The notes: generated by a model not told the origin, from the sequence alone. Counted from the stretch's first letter, positions 40,743 through 50,149 are shown. The stretch is DNA of 64,000 bases from Paractinoplanes ovalisporus (GCF_016834655.1 NZ_JAENHP010000024.1:62001-126000), one strand, 5' to 3'. Made by a program: numbers and translations.

Positions 40743-42041
40743 GTGATCGGAGACACGCCACAGCCTGGGGAAACGCCTCGCAACGACGGCGACCCGTGGA
40801 AGTTCGGCGATCCCGACCCGGCCTGGTGGCGCGGCAAGACCGACCGCTCCGCTGAAGGACGGCCGGCCCGGCCTCAGCGCGGCCCCGAACAGCCCGCGGC
40901 CGGCGGCACCGGAGTGCTGGTGCCCCCGGCCGCCGTGCCCCGCACCGGCGAGGCGGCCGAGGCCCACGCGGCCGGCACGCAGGACGTATCGGAGCAGCTG
41001 GCCCCGGAGACGGTGGTGAAGAAGCCGCCGGCCGCGGTCGAGCGCGACCACAACCAGCCGGACCCGCACCGCTACAACCCGCTGCGCCCGCCGGCCGGTC
41101 ACGTGGCGCCTGCTCCCCCGGCCGCCCCCGTTTCTGCCGCCGCGCCCACCGCGCCCACTCCGCCCGTCACCGACGCGCCGGTCGTTCCGGAACCGCCGAC
41201 CCCGGTGTCACCCGAAGCGGTGACTCCCGCGACCAAGGCGAAGGCAAAGGTCACGCCTCCGCCCGAGGACGTGATGGTGCTGCCCGAGCCGAGCCTGCAC
41301 CACCGCCCGACCGTGCCGCTGGACCATCCGATGCCGATGCGGCCCCGCCAACAGGTCCGGCCCACCGAGCCGCTGCCCCCGCCGACCGGCACCCCGGCCA
41401 CCGACGCCCGCCTCCAGCGGCTCGAGAACTCCACGTTCTGGCGCGACCAGACGGACGACACGATCGAGGTCCCGCCCGGCGAGGAGCCGCCGCCGGTGCT
41501 CACCCGGGCCCGGCACCGCGGCACCGGCCGGGCCACCCGCAAACCGTCCGGGCTGCCGCTCTCGGCCCAGGTGTCGCTCGTGGCGCTCGGCCTGGTGGCG
41601 GCGTTCTTCGCCTGGGTCAGCGCGGAACCCTTCTGGCTCGCGGTCGGCCACGGCGACCAGGGATACGTCACGACGACCCAGTGCAGCGGCGACGGCGTGA
41701 CCCAGCGCTGCTCGGGCCGGTTCGTGTCGGGCGACGGCCGCTACACGATCACGCAGGTGCGACTGCTCGGCGTCGAGGGGCAGGCCCGGATCGCGGGCAC
41801 GGTGACTCCGGCCCGCATGGTCAGTCCGGACAGCCGGCAGGCGTACGTCGGCGGGACCGGCGCCCTGCTCCAGCTGCGCTGGCTGCTCGGGTTCGCGCTC
41901 GTGCTGCTCTGCGGCTATGCGATCGCGGGCGTGACCAAGGCCCGGCGGCTCGAGACGGCCCGGGCCCGGCGCGGCGCCGTGCTGCTCAGCCTGGCCGGCC
42001 CCCTGGCGTTGCTGGCCGGGTTCCTGGCCGCTGCTTATTAG
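40743..42041 (+). CDS. Membrane protein with long Pro/Ala-rich cytoplasmic tail
   Basis: 432-aa protein. The first 280 residues are low-complexity, Pro/Ala-rich and mostly disordered (PAPPAAPVSAAAPTAPTPPV). Three membrane helices follow: one at about 283-303 (SLVALGLVAAFFAWVSAEPF) and two near the C-terminus, with an extracytoplasmic loop holding CSGDGVTQRCSGR. The GTG at 40743 lies 9 nt after TAGTCC, so the mRNA may be near leaderless. It converges with rsmI, overlapping by 4 bp. Function unknown; a scaffold or wall-related role is only a guess. Confidence 0.7.
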   Translation: MIGDTPQPGETPRNDGDPWKFGDPDPAWWRGKTDRSAEGRPARPQRGPEQPAAGGTGVLVPPAAVPRTGEAAEAHAAGTQDVSEQLAPETVVKKPPAAVERDHNQPDPHRYNPLRPPAGHVAPAPPAAPVSAAAPTAPTPPVTDAPVVPEPPTPVSPEAVTPATKAKAKVTPPPEDVMVLPEPSLHHRPTVPLDHPMPMRPRQQVRPTEPLPPPTGTPATDARLQRLENSTFWRDQTDDTIEVPPGEEPPPVLTRARHRGTGRATRKPSGLPLSAQVSLVALGLVAAFFAWVSAEPFWLAVGHGDQGYVTTTQCSGDGVTQRCSGRFVSGDGRYTITQVRLLGVEGQARIAGTVTPARMVSPDSRQAYVGGTGALLQLRWLLGFALVLLCGYAIAGVTKARRLETARARRGAVLLSLAGPLALLAGFLAAAY

Positions 42042-42883
42042 CCGTGCACCAGCGCGTACACCTCGCGCTTCTTGATCCCGAACTCGTCGGCGACGGCCTG
42101 GATGGCGTCGCGCCGCGACGATCCGGCCGCTTCCCGGGCCGCGACCGCCGCCCGCAGCTCCTCGTCGGCGGGCCGCTCGGCCGGGCGCTCCGGGGCGCCG
42201 CCCACCACCACGGTGATCTCGCCCCGGGGCTCCTCCCGCTGCGCCCACACGGCGAGCTCGGCCGCGGTGTCCCGCCTGATCTCCTCGTACGTCTTGGTCA
42301 GCTCCCGGCAGACCGCGGCGGGCCGCTCGTCGCCGAAGGTGGCCGCGAGATCGGCCAGCATGCCCGCGATCCGGTGCGGCGCCTCGAAGAAGACCAGCGT
42401 GCGCGGCTCGGCGGCGAGCTCCCGCAGTCGCGATCGGCGGTTCGAGCCCGTACGGGGAAGGAAGCCCTCGAACACAAAGCGGTCACTCGGCAGACCCGAG
42501 AGCGCGAGAGCCGTGGTGACCGCACTCGGCCCGGGCGCGGCGGTGACCGGATAACCGGCGTCCAAGGCGGCCCGCACGAGGCGGTATCCGGGATCGGAGA
42601 CGCTCGGCATGCCGCCATCGGTGACCACCGCGACGACCGCGCCCCCGGCCAGCGCCTCGACCAGCTCGGGCGTGCGCCTTTCGTCGTTTCCCTCAAAATA
42701 TGAAACGACCCGCCCGGCGACCGTGACGTTCAGATCGCGAGCCAGACGGGCCAGGCGACGAGTGTCCTCGGCGGCGACCACGTCGGCGGTGGACAGGATC
42801 TCGCGCAGACGGGCCGAGGCGTCGCCGATGTTGCCCAGCGGAGCGCCGACCAGCACCACGCGGCCTTCGTTGGTGGGAACCAC
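42038..42883 (-). CDS. rsmI: 16S rRNA 2'-O-ribose C1402 methyltransferase
   Basis: 281-aa RsmI. The tetrapyrrole-methylase fold is shown by VLVGAPLGNIGDASARL, AAEDTRRLARLA, VVTDGGMPSVSDPGYRLV and AAPGPSAVTTALALSGLP, and the family's FFEAPHRI is present. The GTG (VPTNEG) starts directly at the fold. It diverges from the O-mannosyltransferase, a pairing found in many actinomycetes; 75 bp separate the starts. Confidence 0.95.
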   Translation of the reverse strand: MVPTNEGRVVLVGAPLGNIGDASARLREILSTADVVAAEDTRRLARLARDLNVTVAGRVVSYFEGNDERRTPELVEALAGGAVVAVVTDGGMPSVSDPGYRLVRAALDAGYPVTAAPGPSAVTTALALSGLPSDRFVFEGFLPRTGSNRRSRLRELAAEPRTLVFFEAPHRIAGMLADLAATFGDERPAAVCRELTKTYEEIRRDTAAELAVWAQREEPRGEITVVVGGAPERPAERPADEELRAAVAAREAAGSSRRDAIQAVADEFGIKKREVYALVHG

Positions 42884-42958
42884 CCGGAAAGTCCATCACA
42901 CGCCGCGACGAGGTGACGGCGGGCACCACCTCCCGGACGCAGGTCCTACGATCGCGGG

Positions 42959-44536
42959 GTGACTACGGCGGCGACGACGGAGACAGAACGCACCCCGGAA
43001 CCGCCGTCGGCGGACGAACCCGGGGGCGTCCGCGCCGTCCCGGAGATCGTGCGGCGACGGCTCAGCACGCTCGACAACTGGCTCAACCCGCATTCGTGGC
43101 TGGTCACCGGCGTGATCGTGGCGATCGCGGCGATCCTGCGGCTCAACGGGATCAGCAGCCCGAAGGGGTACATCTTCGACGAGGTGTACTACCCGACCGA
43201 CGCCTGGGACATGCTGCAGCACGGCGTCGAGTGGGACGAGAAGACCAACGGCCCGGCGTATGTGGTGCATCCGCCGCTCGGCAAATGGCTGATCGCCGGC
43301 GGCGAGATGATCTTCGGTAACAACGAGCTGGGCTGGCGCTTCCCGGCCGCGATCGCCGGCATCGTGATGATCCTGATCCTGATCCGGGTCACCTACCGGC
43401 TGTTCCACTCGGTGCTGCTCGCGGGCCTGGCCGGCCTGCTGATGACGCTCGACGGCTTCCAGCTGGTGCTCTCGCGCACGTCGCTGCTCGACATCTTCCT
43501 CGGCACGTTCATCCTGGCCACGTTCGCGGCGCTGGTGCTCGACCGCGACCACTACCGCCGCCAGTGGCTGAAGGCGCTCGAGAACGGCTACGACCCCGCG
43601 AAGACGCCCCACGTGCCCCGGATCGTGCCGTGGTGGCTGCTGGTCGCCGGGGTCACGTTCGGCATGGCCTGCGGCGTGAAGTGGAGCGCCCTGTTCTTCG
43701 CGCCGTTCCTGGCCGCGCTGGTGATCCTGTGGCGCGTGCAGGCGCGGCGCTCGGCCGGGGTGCAGGGCCCGTTCCTGGCCGGCGTCATCGGCGACCTCGG
43801 CTGGCTGCTGCTCAGCTTTGCGCTCACCTTCGTGATCTACCTGGCCACCTGGACCGGCTGGTTCGTCACCGACACCGGCTACTTCCGCCACTACCGCGAG
43901 GCCAACGGCATGAGCGAGCCGCCGGTGATCGGCGCGCTGCTCAACCTGTGGCACTACCACCACGAGGCGTACCGGTTCCACAGCGGCCTGACCGAACGGC
44001 ACGTCTATCAGTCGTGGCCGTGGCAGTGGCTGCTGCTCGGGCGGCCGGTCGCGTTCTATTGGAACAACGGCGGCAACTGCGGCGCCCCCAGCTGCGCCCG
44101 CGAGATCCTGCTGCTCGGCACGCCGATCCTGTGGTGGTCGTTCCTCCCCGCGCTGGCCGGCCTGATCTGGTTCGGCCTGGCCCGGCGGGACTGGCGCGCG
44201 TGGGCGATCCTGGTGCCGGTCGTGGCGGGCCTGCTGCCGTGGTTCTACTACGCGGTCAAGGACGGCCGCACGATGTTCTCGTTCTACGTGCTGCCGGCCC
44301 TGCCGTTCCTGATCCTGGCCGTCGTCTACGTCCTCGGCGCGATCATGACGCCACCCGAAGGCATAGCGCAGGGCTCCGCGAGATCGGACCGCCAGCTCAT
44401 AGGCACGGTCGTGGCCGGCGCCTTCATCGTGCTGGTAGCCGTCTGCTTCGCCTACTTCTATCCGATCTTCACGGCCCAGACCATCCCGTACGACAGTTGG
44501 TCCGGCCGAATGTGGTTGGGCGGTCGCTGGATCTAG
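42959..44536 (+). CDS. pmt: Protein O-mannosyltransferase (PMT, GT39)
   Basis: 525-aa polytopic membrane enzyme transferring mannose from polyprenyl phosphate mannose to secreted proteins. The catalytic Asp-Glu pair is D74-E75 in FDEVYYP on the first outside loop, followed by HPPLGKWLIAGGE. About ten or eleven helices follow, and the C-terminal domain has DSWSGRMWLGGRWI. The GTG lies 6 nt after a TACGAT -10 box (42947-42952), so the transcript should be leaderless. Confidence 0.95.
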   Translation: MTTAATTETERTPEPPSADEPGGVRAVPEIVRRRLSTLDNWLNPHSWLVTGVIVAIAAILRLNGISSPKGYIFDEVYYPTDAWDMLQHGVEWDEKTNGPAYVVHPPLGKWLIAGGEMIFGNNELGWRFPAAIAGIVMILILIRVTYRLFHSVLLAGLAGLLMTLDGFQLVLSRTSLLDIFLGTFILATFAALVLDRDHYRRQWLKALENGYDPAKTPHVPRIVPWWLLVAGVTFGMACGVKWSALFFAPFLAALVILWRVQARRSAGVQGPFLAGVIGDLGWLLLSFALTFVIYLATWTGWFVTDTGYFRHYREANGMSEPPVIGALLNLWHYHHEAYRFHSGLTERHVYQSWPWQWLLLGRPVAFYWNNGGNCGAPSCAREILLLGTPILWWSFLPALAGLIWFGLARRDWRAWAILVPVVAGLLPWFYYAVKDGRTMFSFYVLPALPFLILAVVYVLGAIMTPPEGIAQGSARSDRQLIGTVVAGAFIVLVAVCFAYFYPIFTAQTIPYDSWSGRMWLGGRWI

Positions 44537-45249
44537 GCCCGCCCTTCCCGCCCTACTCGAGCCGTCGCCGTGGCACCCGCCACGCGGCGGCTCGACACTT
44601 TCCCCACCGCTTATCAAGATCATCAGATATCAAGATCGTTTGAGCAGCCACCACCTCCCCCGCCCGCCCAGGGAAAAGCGGCGGGGCCGACCCTAACGCG
44701 TGTCAAGCGGGAAGCCCGGAGTTGTCCACCGGAGCGGCGACCGGGGTTTCGTGGACATCCACAGAGGGCTCAGAGCCGGCGGGAAAACTCACCGCGAGCG
44801 GGCCCGGAGAAAGAAAGGGCGCGCCCCGATCGCCTGCCACGGGGGAAGCGGGCGATAGGGGCGCGCACGAGCAAGCTTAACGACCTCCGATGTCGGACAC
44901 AACGGGTGGCCAGGGGAACTTTCAAATTTCGATCAAGCCGATTCGACAATTCGGACATAACGGTTTACTCTTTACAAGAAGTGCATATCGCCATGCGAAT
45001 AAGCTTCGGGCTTTAGCCTCTTTCATTGTCGGGGATACGACAGCGAAACAATTGGTAAAACCGCGTAACCTCGGCCCATTCACCATTTCGCCGCAGCTCA
45101 GCGACGCCCTCTCGGCCGTGGCACAGATGAGCCCCCATCTGGTCAAACTCCAGGCCTCATCATTTCGGTTGATTTCCGCTTAACGATCATCCGTCATGCG
45201 GAAGAGTGAGCGCCACCAAGATCTCCAAATATCTTTTTAAGCTCGCCGC
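44537..45249. other. Long intergenic region, AT-richer than its surroundings
   Basis: 713 bp before the membrane-anchored Pro-rich gene. I see no convincing gene: short frames on either strand have unnatural composition. The part from about 44920 to 45240 is clearly AT-richer. The interval holds two ATCAAGATC repeats (around 44613 and 44631) and a 16-bp stem with one mismatch at 44819-44866 that could terminate the pmt transcript. The remainder probably holds regulatory sites for the downstream operon. Confidence 0.6.
44819..44866. terminator. GC-rich hairpin with one mismatch
   Basis: GCGCGCCCCGATCGCC (44819-44834) pairs with GGCGATAGGGGCGCGC (44851-44866) with one mismatch around a 16-nt loop. 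It lies about 280 bp after pmt with no T-run, so its role as terminator is uncertain. Confidence 0.5.
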
Positions 45250-46194
45250 GTGACTTCGCACGAGCCAGAAAACCCGCAATTCGTCGCGTCCGAGTTCCCG
45301 GAAACTGAAGTGATCTCGGTCGAGACGCCCGCACCGGTGTTCGTGGACAGCACCGGGCGCCGCAGCCGGTTCTTGCGGCGGCTCGCGTACGCCTTCGGCG
45401 CGCTGGTCATGCTCTATGGCGGCCTGATCAGCGTCAGCCTGGCCGGCGGCCCCGTCCGCTCCAGCGCTGTGCTGCCTCTGCCCGGTCTCGAGCCCGAGAA
45501 GAAGGAGGAGAAGCCGGCCGTCGCCCCGAGCCCGGCCCCGACGCCCACGCCGACCCAGGCCGCGCGCGCCCTCTACGTCCCCGAGGTGCGCCGGACCACC
45601 GTCCGGCCGCAAACCCCTCGGCTGGAGTCCACCCGGGTTCCCTCGAAGTCGCCCACGCCCTCCGCGTCGCCGACGACGAAGCCCCCGGTGAAGAAGCCCC
45701 CGGCGAACCCGCCCACCGAGTCGACGACCCAGCCGACCGACACCAACCCGCCGCCGGTGATCAACGATCCGCCGGACAGCACCCCGCCCAGCACCCCGGT
45801 GGACCCGCCGGCCAACCCCGTCCCGCCGCCCAGCAGCGGAACTGGTGGGTCCGGCGGCGGTGGCGCCGTGGACAACCCGACGAGCCCGAGCCCGAGCGGC
45901 TCGGGCTCGTCCCAGTCTGGAGGCGGAACAAGCGGGACCGGAACAAGCGGGACCGGAACAAGCAACGGCGGAAGCAGCGGCGGCGAAGCCAACGGAGGCG
46001 GAAGCAGCGGCGGCACCGGAGGCGGCAGTGGCACGGCGACCCCGGAACCGATCGGCAGCAACAACAACAACGGCGGCGACAGCGACAGCGGCGACGACAA
46101 GGACGACCCCACCGACATAACCCCTCAGGCCCTGCAGGCCACCGACCTGGTCCTCACCGAATCCATATCCCTCACGACCAAGGTGCTTCAGTGA
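45250..46194 (+). CDS. Single-pass membrane protein with Pro/Gly-rich extracellular region
   Basis: 314-aa type II-like protein: a short cytoplasmic head, one helix (RLAYAFGALVMLYGGLISVS, about residues 45-65), then about 220 residues of Pro/Thr-rich followed by Gly/Ser/Asn-rich, probably unstructured sequence ending SISLTTKVLQ. No enzyme motif. The GTG starts close to a TTTAAG box with no ribosome site, suggesting a leaderless mRNA. Its TGA overlaps the start of the bifunctional synthase gene (GTGA). Position in the operon corresponds to MatA in the Streptomyces MatAB system, but I cannot show homology. It could anchor or guide the polymer through the wall. Confidence 0.65.
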   Translation: MTSHEPENPQFVASEFPETEVISVETPAPVFVDSTGRRSRFLRRLAYAFGALVMLYGGLISVSLAGGPVRSSAVLPLPGLEPEKKEEKPAVAPSPAPTPTPTQAARALYVPEVRRTTVRPQTPRLESTRVPSKSPTPSASPTTKPPVKKPPANPPTESTTQPTDTNPPPVINDPPDSTPPSTPVDPPANPVPPPSSGTGGSGGGGAVDNPTSPSPSGSGSSQSGGGTSGTGTSGTGTSNGGSSGGEANGGGSSGGTGGGSGTATPEPIGSNNNNGGDSDSGDDKDDPTDITPQALQATDLVLTESISLTTKVLQ

Positions 46195-48650
46195 CCCACA
46201 CCCCCGCTCACCAGGCCCCGGCACCCAACACACCCCCGCCGATGCCCACCCGCCGGGCCCGCACCCGCGGCCGCGGCCCGGTCCGGAGACGGCTCCTGCC
46301 CCGCCCCCGGATCATGCTCGGCACGCTGCTGGTGCTGGTCTTCGTCGGCGTCCTGGTCGTGCAGGCGTACATCAACGCCGAATTCAAGAGCGACCACCTC
46401 GACTCCGAGGTCGGCGACCAGGCCGGCGTCCCCGAGGAGATCCTCAACGGCGGCCCGGTCATCAACACCACCGGCGGCCAGGCGAGCACCAGCCGCATGC
46501 CCGCGAAGACGATCGCGCTGACCTTCGACGACGGCCCCGATCCGACGTGGACGCCGAAGATTCTCGACGTGCTCGAGGAGAACGACGCGCACGGCACGTT
46601 CTTCGTGGTCGGCTCCGAGGTCTCCCGGCACCCCGAGCTCACCAAGCGGATCACCGACGAGGGCAACGAGCTGGGCCTGCACACCTTCACCCACCCGAAC
46701 CTGCAGCGCCTCGCGCCATGGCGGCGCACCCTCGAGCTCTCGCAGACCCAGGTCGCGATCGCCCGGGCCACCGGCGTGCACACCAACCTGGCCCGGTTCC
46801 CGTACTCGTCGAAGAACGCCGCGATCGACGAGACCAACTGGAAGATCATCAAGGACGCGGGCCGGCAGGGCTACCTGGTCGTCGTCAACGACCTGGACAG
46901 CGAGGACTGGCAGAAGCCGGGCGTGCCGCAGATCGTGAAGAACGCGACCCCGGCCGGCGAGAGCTCGGCGGTCATCCTGTTCCACGACGCGGGCGGCGAC
47001 CGGCAGCAGTCGGTGGCGGCGCTGCGCGAGTTCATCCCGATGATGAAGGCCCGCGGTTACACGTTCACCACGGTCACCGAGGGCCTGAACCGCACGATCG
47101 AGCAGAGCAACAGTGCCGCCGCGGGGAAGGTGCCGCTGCTGCCGGAGAACCCCGACGCGGCCGGCAGCGACGTGTGGCGGGGCAGCGCGGTCATCTGGAC
47201 CGTACGGGTCGCCGACGGCCTGGTCTGGTTCATCGCCATCCTGTTCCTGGTCGTGGGGGCACTCACCATCGGCCGTACGGCGTTGTTGCTGCTCCTCGCC
47301 ACCCGGCACACCCGGCAGCGCCGCAAGCCGGGCTGGAGCTGGGGTCCTCCGGTGGTCGAGCCGGTGTCGGTCATCGTGCCCGCCTACAACGAGAAGGAAG
47401 GCATCGAGGCCGCCGTACGCTCCCTGGCCGGCGGCGACTACCCGGCGATCGAGGTCGTGGTCGTCGACGACGGCTCCACGGACGGGACGGCCTCGCTGGT
47501 CGAGCAGATGCGGCTTCCCAACGTACGGGTGGTACGCGTACCCAATGGCGGAAAGTCGAACGCGCTGAACACGGGCATCGCCCTCGCGCGCCACGACCTG
47601 ATCGTCACCGTGGACGGCGACACGATCTTCGAGCCGGACTCGATCCGTACGCTGGTGCAGCCGTTCGCCGACCCCACCGTCGGGGCGATCGCCGGCAACG
47701 TCAAGGTCGGCAACCGGGAGAAGATGGTCGCGGCCTGGCAGCACATCGAGTACGTGATCGGCTTCAACCTGGACCGCCGCCTCTACGAGGTGCTGGGCAT
47801 CATGCCGACCGTCCCCGGGGCGATCGGCGCGTTCCGGCGCGAGGCCCTGGCCCAGGTGGGCGGGATCAGCGACGAGACGCTGGCCGAGGACACCGACGTC
47901 ACGATGGCCATGCTGCGGCAGGGCTGGCGCGTCGTCTACGCGGAGGATGCCAAGGCCTGGACCGAGGCACCGGCCACTTTGGAGCAGCTGTACCGCCAGC
48001 GGTACCGGTGGAGCTACGGCACCATGCAGGCGATGTGGAAGCACCGTCGCGCCCTGTTCGACAAGGGCCCGTCGGGTCGCTTCGGCCGGGTCGGGCTGCC
48101 GTTCCTGGCCCTGTTCGGGGTGGCGCTGCCGATGCTGGCCCCGGTCGTCGACATCATGCTCCTGTACGGCCTGGTCTTCTGGGAGCTGGAGGAGACCGTC
48201 ATCGCCTGGCTCGGCATGCTGGCCCTGCAGCTGTTCACGGCCGCGGTCGCGTTCCGCTTCGACAAGGAGTCGCTGAAGCCGCTGTGGCGGTTGCCGTTGC
48301 AGCAGTTCGCCTACCGGCAGCTGATGTATCTGGTGCTCATGCAGTCGGCGACCACGGCCCTGACCGGCGGACGGCTGCGCTGGCACAAACTGCACCGAGC
48401 CGGTCTGGGCGTACGGGCGGAAGCCGTTCCCCCTCCCGTACCCCGCGATGTTGCGCCCGTTGTGGACACTTGGCCGTCGACACTGGGTCAGGGGCGCGCC
48501 GACTCCCATCCGGCGGCGGGCCGGGCGGTCGCCCGCCCCGCGGTGCCGACCCAATCGGCCCGCGGCCACACCGCCGAACTGGGCCCCGAAGACCTTCCGT
48601 CAGCCGGCTCGCCCCCGGGTGGCGGATCCGGCCCGGTCTACACCGGGTGA
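46191..48650 (+). CDS. Bifunctional polysaccharide deacetylase / family 2 glycosyltransferase (MatB-like)
   Basis: 819-aa membrane protein. A helix at about 41-60 leads to an extracellular NodB deacetylase with TFDDGPDP (Asp113/Asp114), HTFTH (His164, His168) and LFHDAGG. A second helix group (about 345-375) precedes a cytoplasmic GT2 domain carrying DDGSTDGT, VDGDT, EDTD and QRYRW, the signatures of processive synthases, then three or four more helices and a disordered tail. The layout matches Streptomyces MatB, linked to a poly-beta-1,6-N-acetylglucosamine matrix. It likely makes and partly deacetylates such a polymer; the exact sugar is inference. Motif 3 reads RFPYSS instead of the usual RPPYG. 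Confidence 0.88.
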   Translation: MTHTPAHQAPAPNTPPPMPTRRARTRGRGPVRRRLLPRPRIMLGTLLVLVFVGVLVVQAYINAEFKSDHLDSEVGDQAGVPEEILNGGPVINTTGGQASTSRMPAKTIALTFDDGPDPTWTPKILDVLEENDAHGTFFVVGSEVSRHPELTKRITDEGNELGLHTFTHPNLQRLAPWRRTLELSQTQVAIARATGVHTNLARFPYSSKNAAIDETNWKIIKDAGRQGYLVVVNDLDSEDWQKPGVPQIVKNATPAGESSAVILFHDAGGDRQQSVAALREFIPMMKARGYTFTTVTEGLNRTIEQSNSAAAGKVPLLPENPDAAGSDVWRGSAVIWTVRVADGLVWFIAILFLVVGALTIGRTALLLLLATRHTRQRRKPGWSWGPPVVEPVSVIVPAYNEKEGIEAAVRSLAGGDYPAIEVVVVDDGSTDGTASLVEQMRLPNVRVVRVPNGGKSNALNTGIALARHDLIVTVDGDTIFEPDSIRTLVQPFADPTVGAIAGNVKVGNREKMVAAWQHIEYVIGFNLDRRLYEVLGIMPTVPGAIGAFRREALAQVGGISDETLAEDTDVTMAMLRQGWRVVYAEDAKAWTEAPATLEQLYRQRYRWSYGTMQAMWKHRRALFDKGPSGRFGRVGLPFLALFGVALPMLAPVVDIMLLYGLVFWELEETVIAWLGMLALQLFTAAVAFRFDKESLKPLWRLPLQQFAYRQLMYLVLMQSATTALTGGRLRWHKLHRAGLGVRAEAVPPPVPRDVAPVVDTWPSTLGQGRADSHPAAGRAVARPAVPTQSARGHTAELGPEDLPSAGSPPGGGSGPVYTG

Positions 48651-48705
48651 AGCGTCGGCCCGCGCCCGCTCGAACTGCAGCCGAGCGGGCGCGGGCCGAT
48701 GTGTC

Positions 48706-49950
48706 TCAGACGGAGATCAGCTCGTCCAGCATGGCGGCCGGCGTGAGGTCGGCCGACGGGAACACGACGTGCAGCGAGGTGCCGTCGCCGGGCCGGTCCG
48801 AGAGCGCCACCGTCGCGTGGTGCGCGTCGAGGATCTTCTTGGCCACGGCCAGGCCCCGGTCGGGTCCCGGGATGGTGGCCGGGTTGGCGATGGCGCCGTA
48901 GTAGAGGTGCGGGAACAGTTCGGGCCGCATGCCGTCGGGCATGTCCATGTCGTCGAGGCGTACGGCCGGGCCCGACTCGATCTCGGTTCCCACCCGCACC
49001 CGTCCACCCGACGGCGTGTACTTGACCGCGGCGAACAGCAGGTGGGTGAGCACCTGCTCGAGCCGTACGGGGTCGGCGATGATCGGCAGGGCCGGGCCGC
49101 CCGCCTGGTTGAGGATCCAGATCTGCTTGGTGGCCGCGATCGGCCGCACCGCGTCGACGGCGCGCTGGGTGATGCGGGTGAGGTCGATCTGACGCATGTG
49201 CAGCGCCTCGGTGCCGAACCCGGCCTCGGCCATCTCGCTCAGATGGTGCAGCAGGTCGAGGAAGCCGCGGATGTGACCGGCGGTGGCGCGCCCGATGAGG
49301 TCGGCCATCTCGGCGTCGTGGTAACCGGTCTTCCCGAGCTTTTCCACGTACGCCGAGATCAGGCGCAACGGTGCCCGCAGGTCCCCGCCGAGCAGGCCGG
49401 CCAGGTCGTCCTTGCGCCGCTCCAGCTCCTGCAGCCGGGCCGTGGTGTTGGCCAGCGCGACCGCGTGCCGGCGCATCTCCATCTGCGAGACGACCTGCCG
49501 GGCGAGCGCGCGCAGCGCCTGGAGCTGCTCGAGGTCGAGGCGGCGGGGCTCGTTGTCGACCACGCAGAGCGTCCCCAGCGCGAACCCGTCGGTCGTCAGC
49601 AGCGGCGCCCCGGCATAGAAGCGGATGCCGTCCTCGCAGGTCACGTGCGGGTTGTCGGCGAACCGGCGGTCCTTGGTGGCATCCGGCACGACCAACAGGT
49701 CCCGGCCCATGATCGCGTGCGCGCAGAACGACGTGTCCCGGTCGGTCCCGGTCTGTTCCATGCCGACCCGGGCCTTGAACCACTGGCGATCCGTGTCGAG
49801 CAGAGTGACCAGAGACATCGGTGTTCCGCAGACGTTCGACGCGAGCGCGACGATGTCGTCGAAGTCCTGCTCCGGCGCGCTGTCGAGGATGTCGAGCGAG
49901 TAGAGGGCGGCGAGCCGGTCGGTCTCGTTGTCGGGCTTGGGCGCTTTCAT
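48706..49950 (-). CDS. GAF-domain sensor with degenerate histidine kinase core
   Basis: 414-aa soluble protein: a GAF domain (about 20-155, VTLLDTDRQWFKARVGMEQT and TSFCAHAI), then a dimerisation helix and a GHKL-type domain. The core is damaged. The H-box reads LLGGDLRAPL where kinases have SHDLRTPL, so the phosphorylated His is Gly189. The N-box reads LLFAAVKYTP where the Mg-binding Asn is expected (Ala307). The final G-box is reduced to PDRGLAVAKKIL. It probably cannot autophosphorylate and may act as a binding or scaffold sensor. No response regulator is adjacent. Confidence 0.8.
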   Translation of the reverse strand: MKAPKPDNETDRLAALYSLDILDSAPEQDFDDIVALASNVCGTPMSLVTLLDTDRQWFKARVGMEQTGTDRDTSFCAHAIMGRDLLVVPDATKDRRFADNPHVTCEDGIRFYAGAPLLTTDGFALGTLCVVDNEPRRLDLEQLQALRALARQVVSQMEMRRHAVALANTTARLQELERRKDDLAGLLGGDLRAPLRLISAYVEKLGKTGYHDAEMADLIGRATAGHIRGFLDLLHHLSEMAEAGFGTEALHMRQIDLTRITQRAVDAVRPIAATKQIWILNQAGGPALPIIADPVRLEQVLTHLLFAAVKYTPSGGRVRVGTEIESGPAVRLDDMDMPDGMRPELFPHLYYGAIANPATIPGPDRGLAVAKKILDAHHATVALSDRPGDGTSLHVVFPSADLTPAAMLDELISV

Positions 49951-50042
49951 GGGTCACCTCCGAGGCTTGCTCTCAGAGGTACCACACAAAAGTAGCAACC
50001 CTCATCTTCGGTGCGAATCACCCACGGCGCCGCTTCTAGCTG

Positions 50043-50075
50043 ATGACATATGCGTCCCGCTTACGCATATGTCAT
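50043..50075. promoter_or_regulatory. 13-bp perfect inverted repeat upstream of the secreted protein gene
   Basis: ATGACATATGCGT and its exact complement surround a 7-nt spacer, with CATATG in both arms. It lies between divergent genes (starts at 49950 and 50150). The AT-rich symmetric arms look like a regulator site; as a hairpin it has no gene to terminate. Confidence 0.6.
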
Positions 50076-50149
50076 GAGCGGGGTGGAGAGATCGATGTCC
50101 CGCGTGGTATCCACTGGGGACACACCGATCGAGTCACGGGGGAAACGAC

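Noticed and set aside
44890-45183. 97-codon frame in the AT-richer gap
   Set aside because: No ribosome site, composition not like a protein, and no domain; the opposite strand gives an equally weak frame.
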